Below are positions 24,901 through 39,700 of a stretch of 64,000 nucleotides of DNA, in pieces. The notes under the pieces are model-generated. The model worked only from the letters and a program-made list of their open reading frames with translations. It ran no database searches and had not been told where the DNA came from. Within the stretch, counting starts at the first letter, position 1; the number at the start of each line of letters is the position of its first letter. Source of the DNA: Sinohyriopsis cumingii (Eukaryota; Mollusca; Bivalvia; Unionida; Unionidae); assembly GCA_028554795.2 (NCBI GenBank), contig CM068825.1, positions 158,849,053 to 158,913,052 of the forward strand, in the 5' to 3' direction. The position numbers and the translations under genes are program-made.

Positions 24901-27900
24901 TGTTTTCTATATAGCCCAAATAGATGTATCAATTCTCACATTCTTATATGTGTATGACCCTGTTTTCTATATAGCCCAAATAGATGTATTAATTCTCACA
25001 TTCTTTTATGTGTATGACCCTGTTTTCTATATAGCCCACATAAATGTATTAATTCTCACATTCTTTTATGTGTATGACCCTGTTTTCTATATAGCCCAGA
25101 TAGATGTAATAATTCTCACATTCTTTTATGTGTATGACCCTGTTTTCTATATAGCCCAAATAGATGTATTAATTCTCACATTCTTATATGTGTATGACCC
25201 TATTTTCTATATAGCCCAAATAGATGTATCAATTCTCACATTCTTATATGTGTATGGCCCTGTTTTCTATATAGCCCAAATAGATGTATCAATTCTCACA
25301 TTCTTATATGTGTATGACCCTGTTTTCTATATAGCCCAAAAAGATGTATCAATTCTCATATTCTAATATGTGTATGACCCTGTTTTCTATATAGCCCAAA
25401 TAGATGTATCAATTCTCACATTCTTATATGTGTATGGCCCAGTTTTCTATATAGCCCAAAAAGATGTATCAATTCTCACATTCTTATATGTGTATGACCC
25501 TGTTTTCTGTATAGCCCAAATAGATGTATCAATTCTCACATTCTTATATGTGTATGGCCCTGTTTTCTGGTGTGGACAACAGGTGCAGGATAGCTTTTTC
25601 CAGCCCCATGTGTGACTTTTATCTTTATCCAGACTCATGGACTTTTCTGACCATATACTGTGAGCATAGTGTACACAAAGTAGCAGAAACTTCCTGATTT
25701 TTATCATCACTTGAAAATTATAATCGAGATAAAGATTAGTTGTGATGCATTTACATATTAAATGATCAGTTCAGTGTTCCCAAAACAGTCCATTTTGCAC
25801 CGATCAACCTAGCTACATGTATTGTCCTTTAGTCCATCTGTCAAAAAAGCTGTTGTTGTTTATGCTTCTTTTTCAAATATTTATGTTCTCATTTCTCCTT
25901 CAAATACGTTCCCTGATCACATTAACGTTAGGATATAAGCCTGCTACCTCTCGAATCCAGCCCTACTAAAAGACGAAAATTCGTCTTTTCTGTCTATCTC
26001 ATATAGACCAAAGGGCAATAACTCTTGCCCCTCACCTCCCCTTGCCACCACCAGGTGTCACTAGTTTTTAAGCTTCGCTTGTACTGATAACACATACATT
26101 ATACCTCCAAACAATCCAAGCCATCTTAGCGTTAAATTGGACTATCCGAAGTTAAATTTGGATTTATTGCGTTGGACAATCATTCTTCTACAGAAATGTC
26201 AACCAAATGCATGAAATGCAAAAAGTTCAAAGCAAAAGAAGACAACCATGACTCTTGTATTGTATGTACCAAGTGTACATCATCTATACCATGCAGCATG
26301 TGTAATACTTGGACAGAGCAAATGTGGGCTGATGTAGTCCAGAAGGCAGCAAAAGGGAGGGATAGACGGAATAAGTCGAAGAAAGATAGCATTGATGTCC
26401 TCAGTATACATCCGAAGACAGCCTCCATTGCGAGTCTTGTGGGGGACGTTGGGGTCCCCCCTCCATCTAAAGTTCGTCGTTTGCAACCGTCAGCCACAGT
26501 AACATCAGTGGCAATGGAGGAAAATAATGTTGACAGGGTACAACAGTCCACCTTTGAACAGATGTGTTGTTTGGTCCAGGAAACGACGATGCAGCTATTG
26601 ACATCAGGCCAGATATTACCCTTATTTCCCTCGCTCTCTTCCACAGCTTTTTCTGACTCTTTGGGGGAATGTTCCCCCAATTTTAGGCTGCCCAGTGGGC
26701 GTAAGTCCCCCTGCATGTCCAAACATGGCCTTCGGGCCTGTAAGTCAGGACGCATGGGGTTTTTATCAGATCCATTTCATTATACAACCTCTATGTCACC
26801 GGCCGTCCAGCTGTCCCAGCATAGGGACCCTATTGCTAAAACGGTCCGACCAAATATGATTTACGGGGATCTTAGTGATAAATCTGTCCGTCAAGCTGTG
26901 CCGCCGGCAACATACCAATACTATGGCAGAGATTTTAGTGAGAAATCTGTCCGTCCAGCCAGGCCATTGGAGCAGCCGGTACTGGTGATAGCAGGACCAT
27001 CGCCAACATTCAGGCCGACCACAAGCCAGACAAACCAGCTGGCAGGGCTGGCTGTCCATATGTTCATGGCTTATCCACAAGGGAGAGTTAGTGACAGTGT
27101 CAAGGATGACGGAATAGCGTCATCTATGCCATCTGGTATGCTCTATCCAGAAATGCAAGCTATTCCAGAACACGACTTGGCACACAGTGAGGGTGACAAA
27201 ACTCCTGCAAATCAGCTGTACACAGATCCAACCATGGAACGGACTGAGTTTGGCTTCAAGGTGGCAGTGGAAGAAATTTATAGGGTGTTGGCAACTTCAG
27301 AATGCCCTCCACCTCCTACCGCCAATCAAGACTACAGAGTTAAGGCGTCTGTAGATCTTGATGGGGAGGAAGAGACGCCGTCCTTCCGGCTCCTTCCCCA
27401 GTAGGCAAAATTTAAGGAGATCAGTGATTGTCTATCAGGACGAATAGGTGATCCGGGGAATGCTAAGGCGTTCTTTTCAGAAAGCCAAGTACCAGCGACG
27501 TTCTCGTGTCGCTGGTACAAAACTCATTTAGACGCCTTCGGTACGGATCTTCCGGCCCTGGACAAAAATATGGCAGCAGTTCACATGTCCGCTCCACTGT
27601 TTTACAAAGTGGACAAAAATGTGTTCCATGCCACGTCAAAGCTAGCCCGGAACGTAGTCGCTATGTCTTCAATGTTAGACTTGGCTTTCTTAGCCATTTT
27701 CCGACTTGCAGAAAAATCCGACAATGACCATGCTTGGGAAGCGACGGCCCGGATTGCAAGAGTTATTAACAGGGCAGCTCACCATTCCATGGCTAATGCA
27801 TTGACTGCTTCTGCCAACTTAGACCTGATACGACGTGATGCATGTCTGCGGTCCACGTCGTTCAAGCCCCATCATACTCTGGCTTTACGGATGACTGTTT

Positions 27901-30900
27901 GGGTCGGCTTTAGTATTTGGAGGAAAAATTGAAGAAGTTCGGACGCAGGCAGCGCATGAACTGCCCCTCCAACTTGCCGCCCAACCTTAGCAGACGTTTA
28001 GAAAAAATCCCCTGCCACAGTAGACGGATGATTGGTGGACCAGGGACAAGAGATCCTTACAATCAAATGTGCAGTATAGATCCCAACCCAGTGCCAGGAG
28101 ACAACAGTCTAATCAAGCTAGGAGGCAACCATACAGAGGTGGTAAGAAACAAAGTTTCTCCGTCTTCAAGCCTCCTAACTCTAAAAGTTGACATACCCTC
28201 CCCACCACCTGCGGACAGCCTACCTGTGGGCAGCCGCCTCCTGCAATTTCAGGACCACTGGACCACCTTTTTTCATCAGAACGATTGGGTAATCCAGGTC
28301 ATTTCGGAGGGGCTTTGGATTTCATTTATCCAACCCCCTCCCCTGTCCTCCTCTCCCCTATTCACGGATGTACCGTCCGATCGGGAGAAGGATACCTTTC
28401 TACAAGAGGAGATATGGTCGCTCATAGAAAAACGGGCGGTGGAGATTGTGAAAAAACCGCAATCACCGGGGTTTTATTCCAGGCTGTTTCTTAACCAGAA
28501 GGCAAACAGCAAGTTGAGGCCGATAATCGACCTGAGTCGCCTCAACCAATACATTTTACCACCAAAATTCAAAATGGAAACGGTGAGATCAATCCATCTT
28601 TCCATCCGGCGGGATGAGTACGCCGTCAGTCTAGATATGACCGATGCATATTTTCACGTCCCTATCCACCCCGCGTCACGGAAATTTCTCCAATTCACTT
28701 ACCGCGACGTGGTTTATCAGTTCCAGGTCGTACGCTTTGGCCTCAACACCAGCCCTTGGGCTTTTACCAAGGTTATGGATTGCGTCGTCACCCTGTTCTG
28801 CCCGACTTCATCTACAGGGACGGCAGTGTACTTGGACGACATCCTCCAGAAACATTTGGAAAATTCTATTCTGCTCAAAGGCAGAAACAATCTTTTAGCA
28901 CTTTTAGATCATCTAGGCTTTCTCGTGAACTGGAAAAAGTCCGATCTCCGTCCATCCCAGTGTTTTGTCCATCTGGGTATGGAGTTTCTCACCAATCTGA
29001 ATCTGGTACGGCTTCCTCGCGCTCGCGTAATTCGGATTGTTGAACTCGTCGAGTCCGTTTCCAACAGGACGTGGATTTCAGCGAGAGAATTCTTGCAAGT
29101 CCTCGGATTATTCAATGCGGCAGCGGACTTGATCCCGTTTGGCCGTCTTTTTATGGGTCCCTTACAAATGACGTTACTGGCACAATGGCGCCCCTTTTCA
29201 AGTCCCCTCAATCAAACAATAATGATCACGCCCGAGATACGATCATTCCTGCGTCAGTGGCACAACCCCGGTTGGCTGTCCACGGGGATTCCTCTGGAGA
29301 TGCCCCAAGCGGAGATAACGGTATGTACCGACGCCAGTACCTACGGTTGGGGTGCCCACCTGTTGCCGGACTTCGCTACAGTCAGCGGCACATGGGAGCC
29401 AGGGGAGAGGCCTCTCCATATCAACCTTTTAGAAATGAGGGCTGTCATCAATGCCTTTCATTTTTGGAAGGATCAGCTCTCCGGAAAAACTGTCCTCATT
29501 ATGTCAGACAACTCTGTGGTGGTGACTTACCTCCTCAAACAAGGGGGCACCAAATCACCAGACCTGTGCATTCTGATCTGGCAGTTTCTACGTTGGTGCG
29601 ACAACCTCCACATCAACGTACAAATCAGACACATTCCCGGCAGACTCAGTGTCTTGGCCGACACTGTATCCAGGAAAGGTCAAGTCATTCACATGGAATG
29701 GTCACTCCATCAATCAGTCTTTCTTCGGATTTGCACACTTTGGGGGCGTCCGATGATTGATCTTTTTGCAACAAGGTGGAATCGCAAGTTGCCCATCTTC
29801 GTCTCTCCGGTTCCAGACCCAGAGGCTTGGGCCGTGGACGCTCTGTCAATCAGCTGGGAGGGGTTGTGGGCATTCGTCTACCCTCCCACGGTTTTGGTAC
29901 CGAAAATAATCCAGAGGTTAAGGGGTCAGAACTGTTGGATGATTCTGATTGCCCCTCTCAGATGGAACAAGTCCTGGGTCACCGATCTACTCGATCTAGC
30001 GATAGATCTACCCAGGAAGATTCCAACCAGCCCAAATCTTCTCAAACAACCGCGGTCACTGGTGTTCCACCCCAGCCCAGACTGTTTTCTTCACGCTTGG
30101 CTCTTGGCTGGACAGCCTTGCGAGACAAACAATTTAAACCTTCGATTGTGGAGAGAATCTCAAGAGCAAGAAGGCCCTCCACTCTGGAGGCTTACGAGGG
30201 AAAGTGGCGTGTTTTCAGGGACTGGTGCCATATCAATAACATCGTCCCTCTGAGTGTCTCAATCCCTCAACTGGCCGACTTTTTTCTCTGGCTTTTCGAG
30301 GAGAAACAGTTGTCCCCAATTACTATCAAAGGCTACCGCTCCATGATATCAGACACATTCCGCCATCATGGTTGATGTGATATTGGGCATAACAAAGCTC
30401 TATCAGATCTTTTAGCCAATTTTGATTTCAATCGACCAAAATCCCTCACCCTGTTTCCAAAATGGAATCTGTCCTGGGTTTTAATATGGCTCAGTTCGGA
30501 CAAATTTGAACCTTTAGCCCACACTTCGTTAAAGCTACTATCATACAAAACATGTTTCTTGATAGCCTTAGCTTCAGCATGCAGGGTGAGCGAGTTACAT
30601 GCCCTTTCCAGTGACCTGAACTTTCTTCAGTTCAGATCAGATAGTTCGGTGGTCCTCCTGACGCAACCAGGCTTTGTAGCCAAAAATAGGTTACCATCCA
30701 TTGGCAATCAAAGAATCATCATTCGCTTGCTCTCTTCCATAGATAAGTCAAGAGCAACAGCCATGGAAGATCCTGTTCGTGCACTCAAGCACTATTTAAA
30801 ACACACAGAGGCGTGTTGGGACACACGTAAGCGCCTCTTTCTTCCGGTCAAAGCTGGTAAACGGAATATCACCCCTCAAGCCCTTGCTTCATGGCTGAAG

Positions 30901-33900
30901 TGGGTTATACGCTCAGCGTACTCTGAGGTCTCACAAGATCAGAGTCGCCTCATGAAGATTACAGCTCATGAGATTAGAGCAATCTCAGCGAGCCTTGCAT
31001 TCGAACACAATATTTTGATCCGAGATATAATAGAAGCTGTTGGCTGGCATGCAGATTCAACCTTCTCCAGTTTTTATCTCAGAGATTTGGCTTCGCAGAG
31101 GCAAACCTTGAATCTGGTAGGTCCGGTGTTGGCAGCCCAGATGACCACCAGACCCATTTAAAACAATCAGCACAGCCTATCAGCTTCGCTGGATTCGCCA
31201 GCGAAATTTCGTAGGTAAGAAGATTTCAATAACTATCTTCTTAACCGTATATAGGGGTCACATATCACGGGACCCTAGGCTGTGTTGCTGATGAAATAGG
31301 AGAACAGGTTATCTTTCAAATGGGGAATCCAGCCATCATTCCCTAGAAGGTACCCGGGGTGGAGGTAGGATGCTCAGCATTCCCTCCTCCTATTACCTAT
31401 TCTCCTAATGTTAATGTGATCGGGGAACGTATTTGAAGGAGAAAGCAAATTTTTAGTAAATTACGTTCGTTTCTCCGAGAATGCTTACCCAATCACATTA
31501 CTTAAAAACCCTCCCAACCACCCCGCTATGCGAGCATCCTCGTATAATATATATCGCTCAGCTTAAAAAACTAGTGACACCTGGCAGTTGCAAGGGGAGG
31601 TAAGGGGCAAGAGTTATTGCCCTTTGGTCTATATGAGATAGACAGAAAAGACGAATTTTCGTCTTTTAGTAGGGCTGGATTCGAGAGGTAGCAGGCTTAT
31701 ATCCTAACAATAATGTGATCGGGTAAGTATTCTCAGAGAAACATAATTTACTAAAAATTTGCTTTCTTTTTGAAGGGTTAATCAATGCTCTATCAAATTT
31801 GAATCAAGGATTATTTCATTATTTGGTGTCAGTTTCGATTAATCTTATAGATAAAAGTGAACATTACTTTTCTGAATCATTATGCAATCTGCCTGCAATA
31901 CATAGACTGGATTCTATGTATTATCATTATTGTAGCAATTTTAAGCACTCTTCTTTGGAAGCTAAAATGTTTGTAAACATTGAAAATTTACACTGAATAA
32001 TTAAGTGTAAACCAAACTTTGTATGCTCTGTCCTGTGGTAAAAGAATTTTCAGTTAATGGTTTGCCATTTTAAACTAACAGCATTATTCACAATGTGCCA
32101 TTTTTACTTTAATCCTCTTTATTTCTTCAGAAGTGTGAGAGAAAAAAAGAATACATCTTGTTGCTTCAGTGTAAGATAAGAATATTACACCTGCAGATCA
32201 AAAGTTTGTGTCCAGATTTTCATATCCTTCACTGACGCATATGATGAATTTTATTAGTCTCACACTAGGCCCTGTAATTTTCTTATACATTGCCTCTTGA
32301 CTTTCAGATGTTAGGAAAGCGTGGACTCCTGGACTTGCTGGGAATTAGGAAAACAGTGGGGACAAAAGACTTGTGGCCACCTCCCAGGCAAAAACTTGAA
32401 GCCTCTTTCACCGAGAAACACTCGTACATATTTTTATTTCTAGATACTTTGTAGTGATGTCCTGTCATTCATGAATTGGTGCAGGTCAAAAAACCATTAA
32501 ATAACAATTGGAATTAATCAAGAACAGCAGAAATTTGCTATAGTTAATGAGTTCATGAATTAACATTTTTAGTACAAACTAGCCATAATAAAACTGAAAG
32601 TTTCTCTTTATTGTAATCATTGTGAGCTCAAAAAGCCTTATTCAGCCCCTTTCTAGAGTGAATTCATTCATAAAAGGAATTAATAACTTTTATTTAGTAA
32701 CTATTCTATATAGTTTTATACCCTATATCCTCTAGGGATTTGGTTGCCAAGCAGGCTTTTTTATGCCCCATCCCTCTTGAGACAGGGATATGGTTGCCAA
32801 GCAGATTTTCTTTATGTTGTTGTTGTTGTTGTCGGGTTTAACGCCATTTTTCAGCACATGATAGGCTATACATGGCGGCCAGTATTAATGGTAGATGAAG
32901 AACCAGGGAAAACCCTGGAAAGAACCACTGCCCCATGAGAGGCTACTGGCAAGCTTTCTTACATACCCACAATTGCCAAATCCAAGAATTGAACCCACGC
33001 AGATGACGGTGAGATGGCAGTGATCCGTAATGGAGAGCGCTTTAGACCACTCAGCCACTCGGGGCCCCTGGTTTTCTTTATACCACAGCCCTCTAGAGGC
33101 AGGTATATAGTAGCCAAGCAGTTTTTTTTTATATACCCCTGCCCTTTAATGATAATAATAATAAAATAATAATAATAATAATGCTTTATTTAAAGAGGGT
33201 GACTCATTAGTCAAGGACTATTCTCCCTTGAGACTGAGATATGGTTACCAAGCAGGTTTTTTTTTATACACCAGCCCTTTAGAAGTGATGGTATAGTTAT
33301 TAAAGAGGTTTTCTTATTACACTATCTCTAGAGTTGGGGATAGGGTTATAAAGGAGTTATTTTTATACCCTGCCACATGAGGTGGGGTTATATATGAATT
33401 CTGGTGTCTGTCCATCTATCTAGTACACTGTAGGTTCAACTAGTCCCATAGTTATACTGGTTATATACCCAAAGAGTTTATGCAGTGACCTTTCAATGTG
33501 AAAAACATATTTGTTCCAAGGCCTACTTAGGCCTAAATGAAAAAAGTGACCTTCACATGTCCAGTATGATCATGGCAGCCATCTTGAAAGCCTTATTATG
33601 GTGTCTGCATCTGATTGGATAGTCATTTTGACATGAAACTTTTCATAGAAAACTTAAATGGTGTTTATCTGATATCCCATATCGGCCTGCTTGAAAATCT
33701 TCTTGTTACTAATCCTGGACAGTTGGTCCTATAGACATGGACATTTCACTGAAAGACTTTTTATGATATCTAACTGGCTCTGAATGAAAATGCTGCCTGT
33801 CTGACACCATATATGGCTGCCATGGTGGACATCTTGAAAAAATACTTTTTTTTGCTACTCTTGAATGGTGATAGCAGCATGGGGTTTTCACTAAAAGACT

Positions 33901-36699
33901 TCTTTAATCTCTAGCTGATCCTCAATGAAAGTGGAGGGAGGTACCATCTGTGATGGAATGCTATGAAACTTGGTAATTACAATGGCTTTCACATGAAGAT
34001 TTAGCAATGTCCTTACCAATAAATCATTTATACCCATGCAATTATTACCAGAGTTACTGTTCTTTTTGTCGTATATACTTATGCAGTGTTTGACACAGTG
34101 AGAACAACTAGTCCAGGAGTTTTATAATGATTGCCATGAAAATTGGTAAATATAATGCCATCACTTGAAGATGAATAATTGTTATTAGTGACGAGTCACT
34201 TTTCTGCCAGAATCAGTATTAGAGTTATGTCTATTTCAGCTTGCTTGCAGCTGTATGTAGTATATAACAGCTGTATGTTGTGTATGACAGCTGTATGTAG
34301 TTTATAACAGCTATATTTAAATGTAGTATATGACAGTTGTATGTAGTGTATGACAGCTGTATGTAGTGTATGAGAGAATCTTGTGAATGCAACTAGTGTC
34401 ACAGATTTCATTTGGATTGCCATCAAAAATGGAAAATCTTTCATTCATCAGCTGATGATGCACTTATCAACACATCATTGTTCCCTTGCAACATTTGTTG
34501 GTGGTTTAGCCCATTTCTACTTGGAACCTGATGTTTGATATGACAGACTCAACTCGTCCAATAGTTTTCACTTGAAATGGATTGCCATTTAGCTTTGCAC
34601 TTGTGATTATCATTTGAAGATACCCAACTAGTCTAAGTTTTCATTGGATAGCCATTTAACTTTGTACTTGTTATGATTATCATTTGAAGATACCCAACTA
34701 GTCTAAGTTTTCATTGGATAGCCATTTAACTTTGTACTTGTTATGATTATCATTTGAAGATACCCAACTAGTCTAAGTTTTCATTGGATAGCCATTTAAC
34801 TTTGTACTTGTTATGATTATCATTTGAAGATACCCAACTATTGTAAGTTTTCATTGGATAGCCATTTAACTTTGTACTTGTTATGATTATCATTTGATAA
34901 TATGCATATAGATCAGTAAGTGTCATCCCACAATATTTTGCAGAGTTATTGCCCTTTTGTCTTGTGAACTATTGCTAAGAAATTTGTTGTTCAGGTAAAA
35001 TACTTAAAATGAATCATGATTGGTGTAGCCTATTACCATCTACACCCACACCAAGGGGGTCAGGATTTACTGAGGACTGTACATATATTCATCAGAAACA
35101 TTCATAGAGAACTAATTTTACCCAGAATTTGATTTAGCTTCTCAAATTTGACCAATTAAACTATTTATGTAAGTGTTTACTGCTTATTAATAATTTCTGG
35201 ATAAAGATCATGATAAGCATGATAAAATTTCTGTGTTGTTTATAAAGTGAAAAATGAAATATAGCCTTCAGAGTGAAAAATGAAATATAGCCTTCAAAGT
35301 GAAAAATGAAATATAGCTTTCAAAGTGAAAAATGAAATATAGCTTTCAAAGTGAAAAATGAAATATAGCTTTCAAAGACGGCTCATTTCTGTCATATAAT
35401 TGGGTTGTAATTGTTGTATATAGAGCCAAAACAAGTAAAAGTTAAAATCAGAAGTATTTTTTAACAAGAAATATTTAAATAGAAAATAGGTACTTGGATA
35501 TTCATTTTGTTTAACTAGTGAATAGTGACACCTAATATCTTACTTGGCCATGGTGCTGTTTGGCAGCATTTTGTAAAAGACACAAATAAGGCAAACTGTA
35601 TGCTGTGCAAGTTTGAGTTAGGGTACAAGGGAACAACTTAAGACTTGCTAAATTGCCTGACATACAACTCCAACTCACAAGGTAATCATAATATCATAAT
35701 TTTGTATAGTCATAGTGTTCACTGCATCTACATTTTTATTCGAAGTCTTTCAGGTTCTTTGGAAAAGATATTGTGTTGTTTGGCAAGTTGGAAAAAAAAT
35801 TGTTCTTTAGTTGTATGATATTTGTTTTTAAAAAAACGATGTTTGTTTGCAGAACCACCCTTCAAGGTCATCTTGGTTAAGAGGTCAATATGGCCTGTTT
35901 GACAGGGTGTGATTAGTACAGGTTTGACTCAACATATATAAAAAAATCAGAGATGTAAATTCACTCATCTAATGCATTATTCTTTTCCAAATTGAGCATT
36001 TCATTCATTTTTTTTATCTGTTCTATTTACCTTGTTCTGATTCAGTCTTTTTCCTATATTTACATCCTTGAAGTGTCACCGAGGTGAAAAATAATTTAAC
36101 TATTTGTAAAGGCAACATTAAGAGCTTATAGTTTTGCAAATTTAAAAATATATTTAACTATATATGGTCATTCTTTGGATACTAGATTAGTATCTTAAAG
36201 TAATAATAGTGAAATACATAAATATGGTAATTGTGTGGATATTACTTTAGTATGTTAAAGTAATTACAATGAAAAACATATATATGTTAAATTGTCTGGA
36301 TATTACATTTAGTATGTTAAAGTAATTACAATGGAATACATGTATATGAGCATTGTCTGAATATTACATTTAGTATGTTAAAGTAATTACAATGGAATAC
36401 ATGTATATGAGCATTGTCTGAATATTACATTTAGTATGTTAAAGTATTTACAATGGAATACATGTATAAACCTCATTCATCTAGAATATATTTCAACCTG
36501 ATTCACACATTTGTATTTGCTGATTTTGGTATAGAACCAGAGCTAGTTCAGTTCCTTTCATTGGAATAGTTTTCATGTCTCCAAAGAATTTCAAATAAAT
36601 TATCTTCCACTGTATACAAAATAACAGCAATAGAATTTTGAAGATAACCATTATCAGTAGTATTTAGCATTTTCAATCAAGGTTGTTAACTATGGTGTC

Positions 36700-36798
<99 letters not shown>

Positions 36799-39700
36799 AA
36801 TTCAGAGAAAAGGCTGGACTGTCTGTTGGGGCCAGAGCCCTTGCCAAGCATCACCACAGGGATAAGAGTAGCTCCTGGTGGGGTACTTCAACAGGAAGTA
36901 AGTTTTTCTTTAATTATTTTTGGTCCATATTTTATACTCGTCTCATCCACTGATTGTTTAGTCATGCTGCCCATAACTGTTGTAACTGTCTATTTGTAAA
37001 TCCCACTCTGAAGCTTTTGGTCCTACTTAATGTAAAAAATGTATTTTTTTTAATTTATTGTGCCTTTAATGCTTTGAAAATCCCCCATAAGGTCCATTTT
37101 GTCTACCTTGACTGCCTCAAAGTGTTTTAGAACTTATAAAAATGTTATCTGTTGTCATTTTCATTGATATTTTTTATTTTAGCAGATCATTTGTAGCTGG
37201 TTTGAGGTTTTGTAAAGGCATCATTTATAGCTGGTTTGAAGTTTTGTACAAACATTGTTTATTGCTGGTTTGAGGTTTGGCACCAACTTTTGACATTAGC
37301 ACAGATCCTGCAAAGGCATGTGAGTGCTTGAATCATGAAATATTTGTACAAACTGACACACTTGGAGAGAAGTGAAAGTCAAGCAAAAAAAATGTTGGGG
37401 TGAAATGGTTCACATGTTGATATGATTCACAATACACACAGCCTGAGATACAATACATATTGATACAAATATGAACTTGATAGTCTTCCCATCTTTGGAA
37501 GGTAGTTGGTGCCCTTTTATATACATTCTTGGTTGTATTTCCAATATGCAGATTACAGACAAACATAAAAATACTTTCAAACAGACTACCTGTTGGTTGT
37601 CAGTGAGTTTTATTCAATATTTTAGGCCAATTAATGTTTGCTTTATCTAACTCATTATAGGTACAAGGCTTTTTGTCTTGCATCAGTGCTTTGAAAACAT
37701 CTTATTACCAATTTCATTTCTCACTTAAACTTGAAAGACATTATCTTCAAAACAAAAGAAATAATGAAATTTCCTGGTGCAAAGAAAATCTCACCTATAA
37801 CAAACCTGGGCATGGGAATGAGGATGAATACCAGCAAGATCTATCACACTGTTATTCCTGCAGATGCAAGAGACTGCTGTGGCCACAGGTACTTGTATTT
37901 GTTAGTGAAGAAGGAAAACTATCGACTACCACCAGTCCTATTCTATAATTTTATATTTTTAAACTTGCACAAGGTGATAAACTTGAACAGTTTTAAAATC
38001 TTCCCAATCACTGATTCTGTGCTAATTTTATTTATTCCATCACACCTTCATTCACAGGTTAAATATCTTTGCATAAAAAGATAAATTCCAAATTTGTTCC
38101 CAATGTACATTTTAAGGAGAGATACTGCCAGGATTTTATCTTAAGGGAGACCTCCCCCCTTTGTCAATGAATTAAGGGGGAGTGGATAAAGGAGGTGTGG
38201 AGGGTAGGAGAAGAAAAGGTCTTAGTTCAATATTTACCTCATACTTCAATATCTCTCTCCATTTTCTTAAAGCTCTACTGAGATCAGTATAGATGTCACC
38301 TCAAATTGTAAAAGAATTAGTATGCTTATTAGAGATTGCATAATAAGAAAACCTCTTTAAGCATACTCTGTTCCCTGTCTGTGTATGAATATTGTTCTGT
38401 GCTTTCTTTTAAAGGGGCATGTACATAGCTAGCTTTGTAAGTTTGAATATGTTGGGAAACTGATCTTTGTGACTGATGTGTACAATTGTCCATTGCTTAC
38501 AGACTATCTTTTGCACAGATCTGCTCCGAAGTAGGATTTTTCACTAAAATAAGCTTTGTTGAGTCAGTGGTTTATTGACTACTATGCAAGATTCTTATCT
38601 GTTCCATAATGCACAGTGTTGGTTTTCAGTCTATCAATGCCCTAATCTGCTCCAAAGTAGGATTTTTCACTAAAATAAGCTTTGTTGAGTCAGTGGTTTA
38701 TTGACTACTATGCAAGATTTCTTATCTGTTCCATAATGCACAGTGTTGGTTTTCAGTCTATCAATGCCCTAATCTGTTCGTGCAGACAGAGATATTCAAA
38801 TAAATATCTTTATTTCTTAATTTCATTTTTTAAATCCTTATTTATTTAGTTTATTTTAACCCTGATATGGACAAATGGTTTTGTAGCATAAGATCTGCAG
38901 GGCTAAACTGAGTGACAAAAAAATGAAAATTTCATTTTACTTTTAAATTGTTTGTAATTTAATTAGACTCAGTATTCTGTCCTTTCTACATTTAATTTGA
39001 AATACTGCTGAAAGAGGGGATGACCGTCATGCTGTTTAATTTTGTCGATCCAACATGTACATCTGACTCATATATAATACCATTTTCAAAATCACTCAGT
39101 GGTATCTTCATTACCACTTTTCCAGCTCCATTAATCTGATATGCTTCATAACTGTACAAACTATTGGCATCATCACTTTCATAAGCCAGTATTTGCCGAA
39201 TGAATCATAATCAACCATGCGGGGTATCAGACAATTTTGGTTTTCAAGGTAGCCTGTATTTTAAATATGCATTTGTAAAACTTCCTTCATGGAAAGTTCA
39301 AACTATGCCATAATGAGGCTTATTCATGGGCACCAAGTGTCAGTCAAATTTAGTTTAACAACCATTCATGTCATGTTTGAAAAATCCATATGCTTAAAGA
39401 GTGCCTACCCAAAAAACAGATGTTGTGACAAGAATGGTTAGCCTGAATAAAGATTGTGTACTTCCCTGAGCACATTGTCATATTCTGGGCTTTCAACTAA
39501 TTTGCAGGAGTTCTCGTGCGTCAATGTTCTCCAAGTAGGTGAATTCGTACAAATTTTGCAAGATTCACATAATTGCACACCCTGACAGCATCTCATTTAA
39601 AGTACTTTACATATCAATGATATATTGGTAAAATTCATCCGCTGTTGTCCAGTTAACACTACAATGCATAGCTCTGCACCAACCTTCTGTGCAATAGTAA

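Larger units (their letters stand above)
25896..31767 (+). mobile_element. DIRS-type tyrosine-recombinase retrotransposon, nearly intact
   Basis: 5.9 kb. Inverted terminal repeats of about 149 bp (25926-26074 and 31561-31709), an internal complementary region at 31412-31501 that matches both extreme ends in reverse complement, and three ORFs: Gag, RT-RNase H and tyrosine recombinase. No target duplication, as expected for circular-intermediate integration by a recombinase. Gag and recombinase each carry one in-frame stop. Inserted in intron 4 in the same direction as the host gene. Confidence 0.93.
22055..32307 (+). other. Intron 4 of the host gene
   Basis: 10.25 kb. Holds an 83-bp array with inverted units, a 50-bp array, a 60-bp array, a weak DNA-transposon remnant and the nearly intact DIRS element. 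22100-22420 and 31770-32300 show nothing else. Confidence 0.75.
32424..36805 (+). other. Intron 5 of the host gene
   Basis: Holds a ~65-bp degenerate array with a SINE (32715-33375), a diverged low-copy repeat field (33400-34560), 21-bp, 70-bp, 26-bp and 62-bp arrays, and a GT/AT microsatellite at its 3' end. 35400-36150 shows nothing recognisable. Confidence 0.75.

Noticed and set aside
24611-25366. 251-codon frame of 20-residue repeats rich in Tyr, Phe and Ile
   Set aside because: Read-through of the 60-bp tandem array, no flanking unique coding sequence or splice sites.
26180-26755. 191-codon frame on the - strand
   Set aside because: Antisense shadow of the DIRS Gag ORF; no recognisable domain.
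29071-29760. 229-codon frame on + between RT and recombinase
   Set aside because: Shadow frame inside the intact RT-RNase H ORF; contains none of the recombinase motifs.
38990-39250. Possible coding fragment on the - strand (MKIPLSDFENGIIYESDV-like)
   Set aside because: Short, no recognised family, stops on both sides and no splice support.
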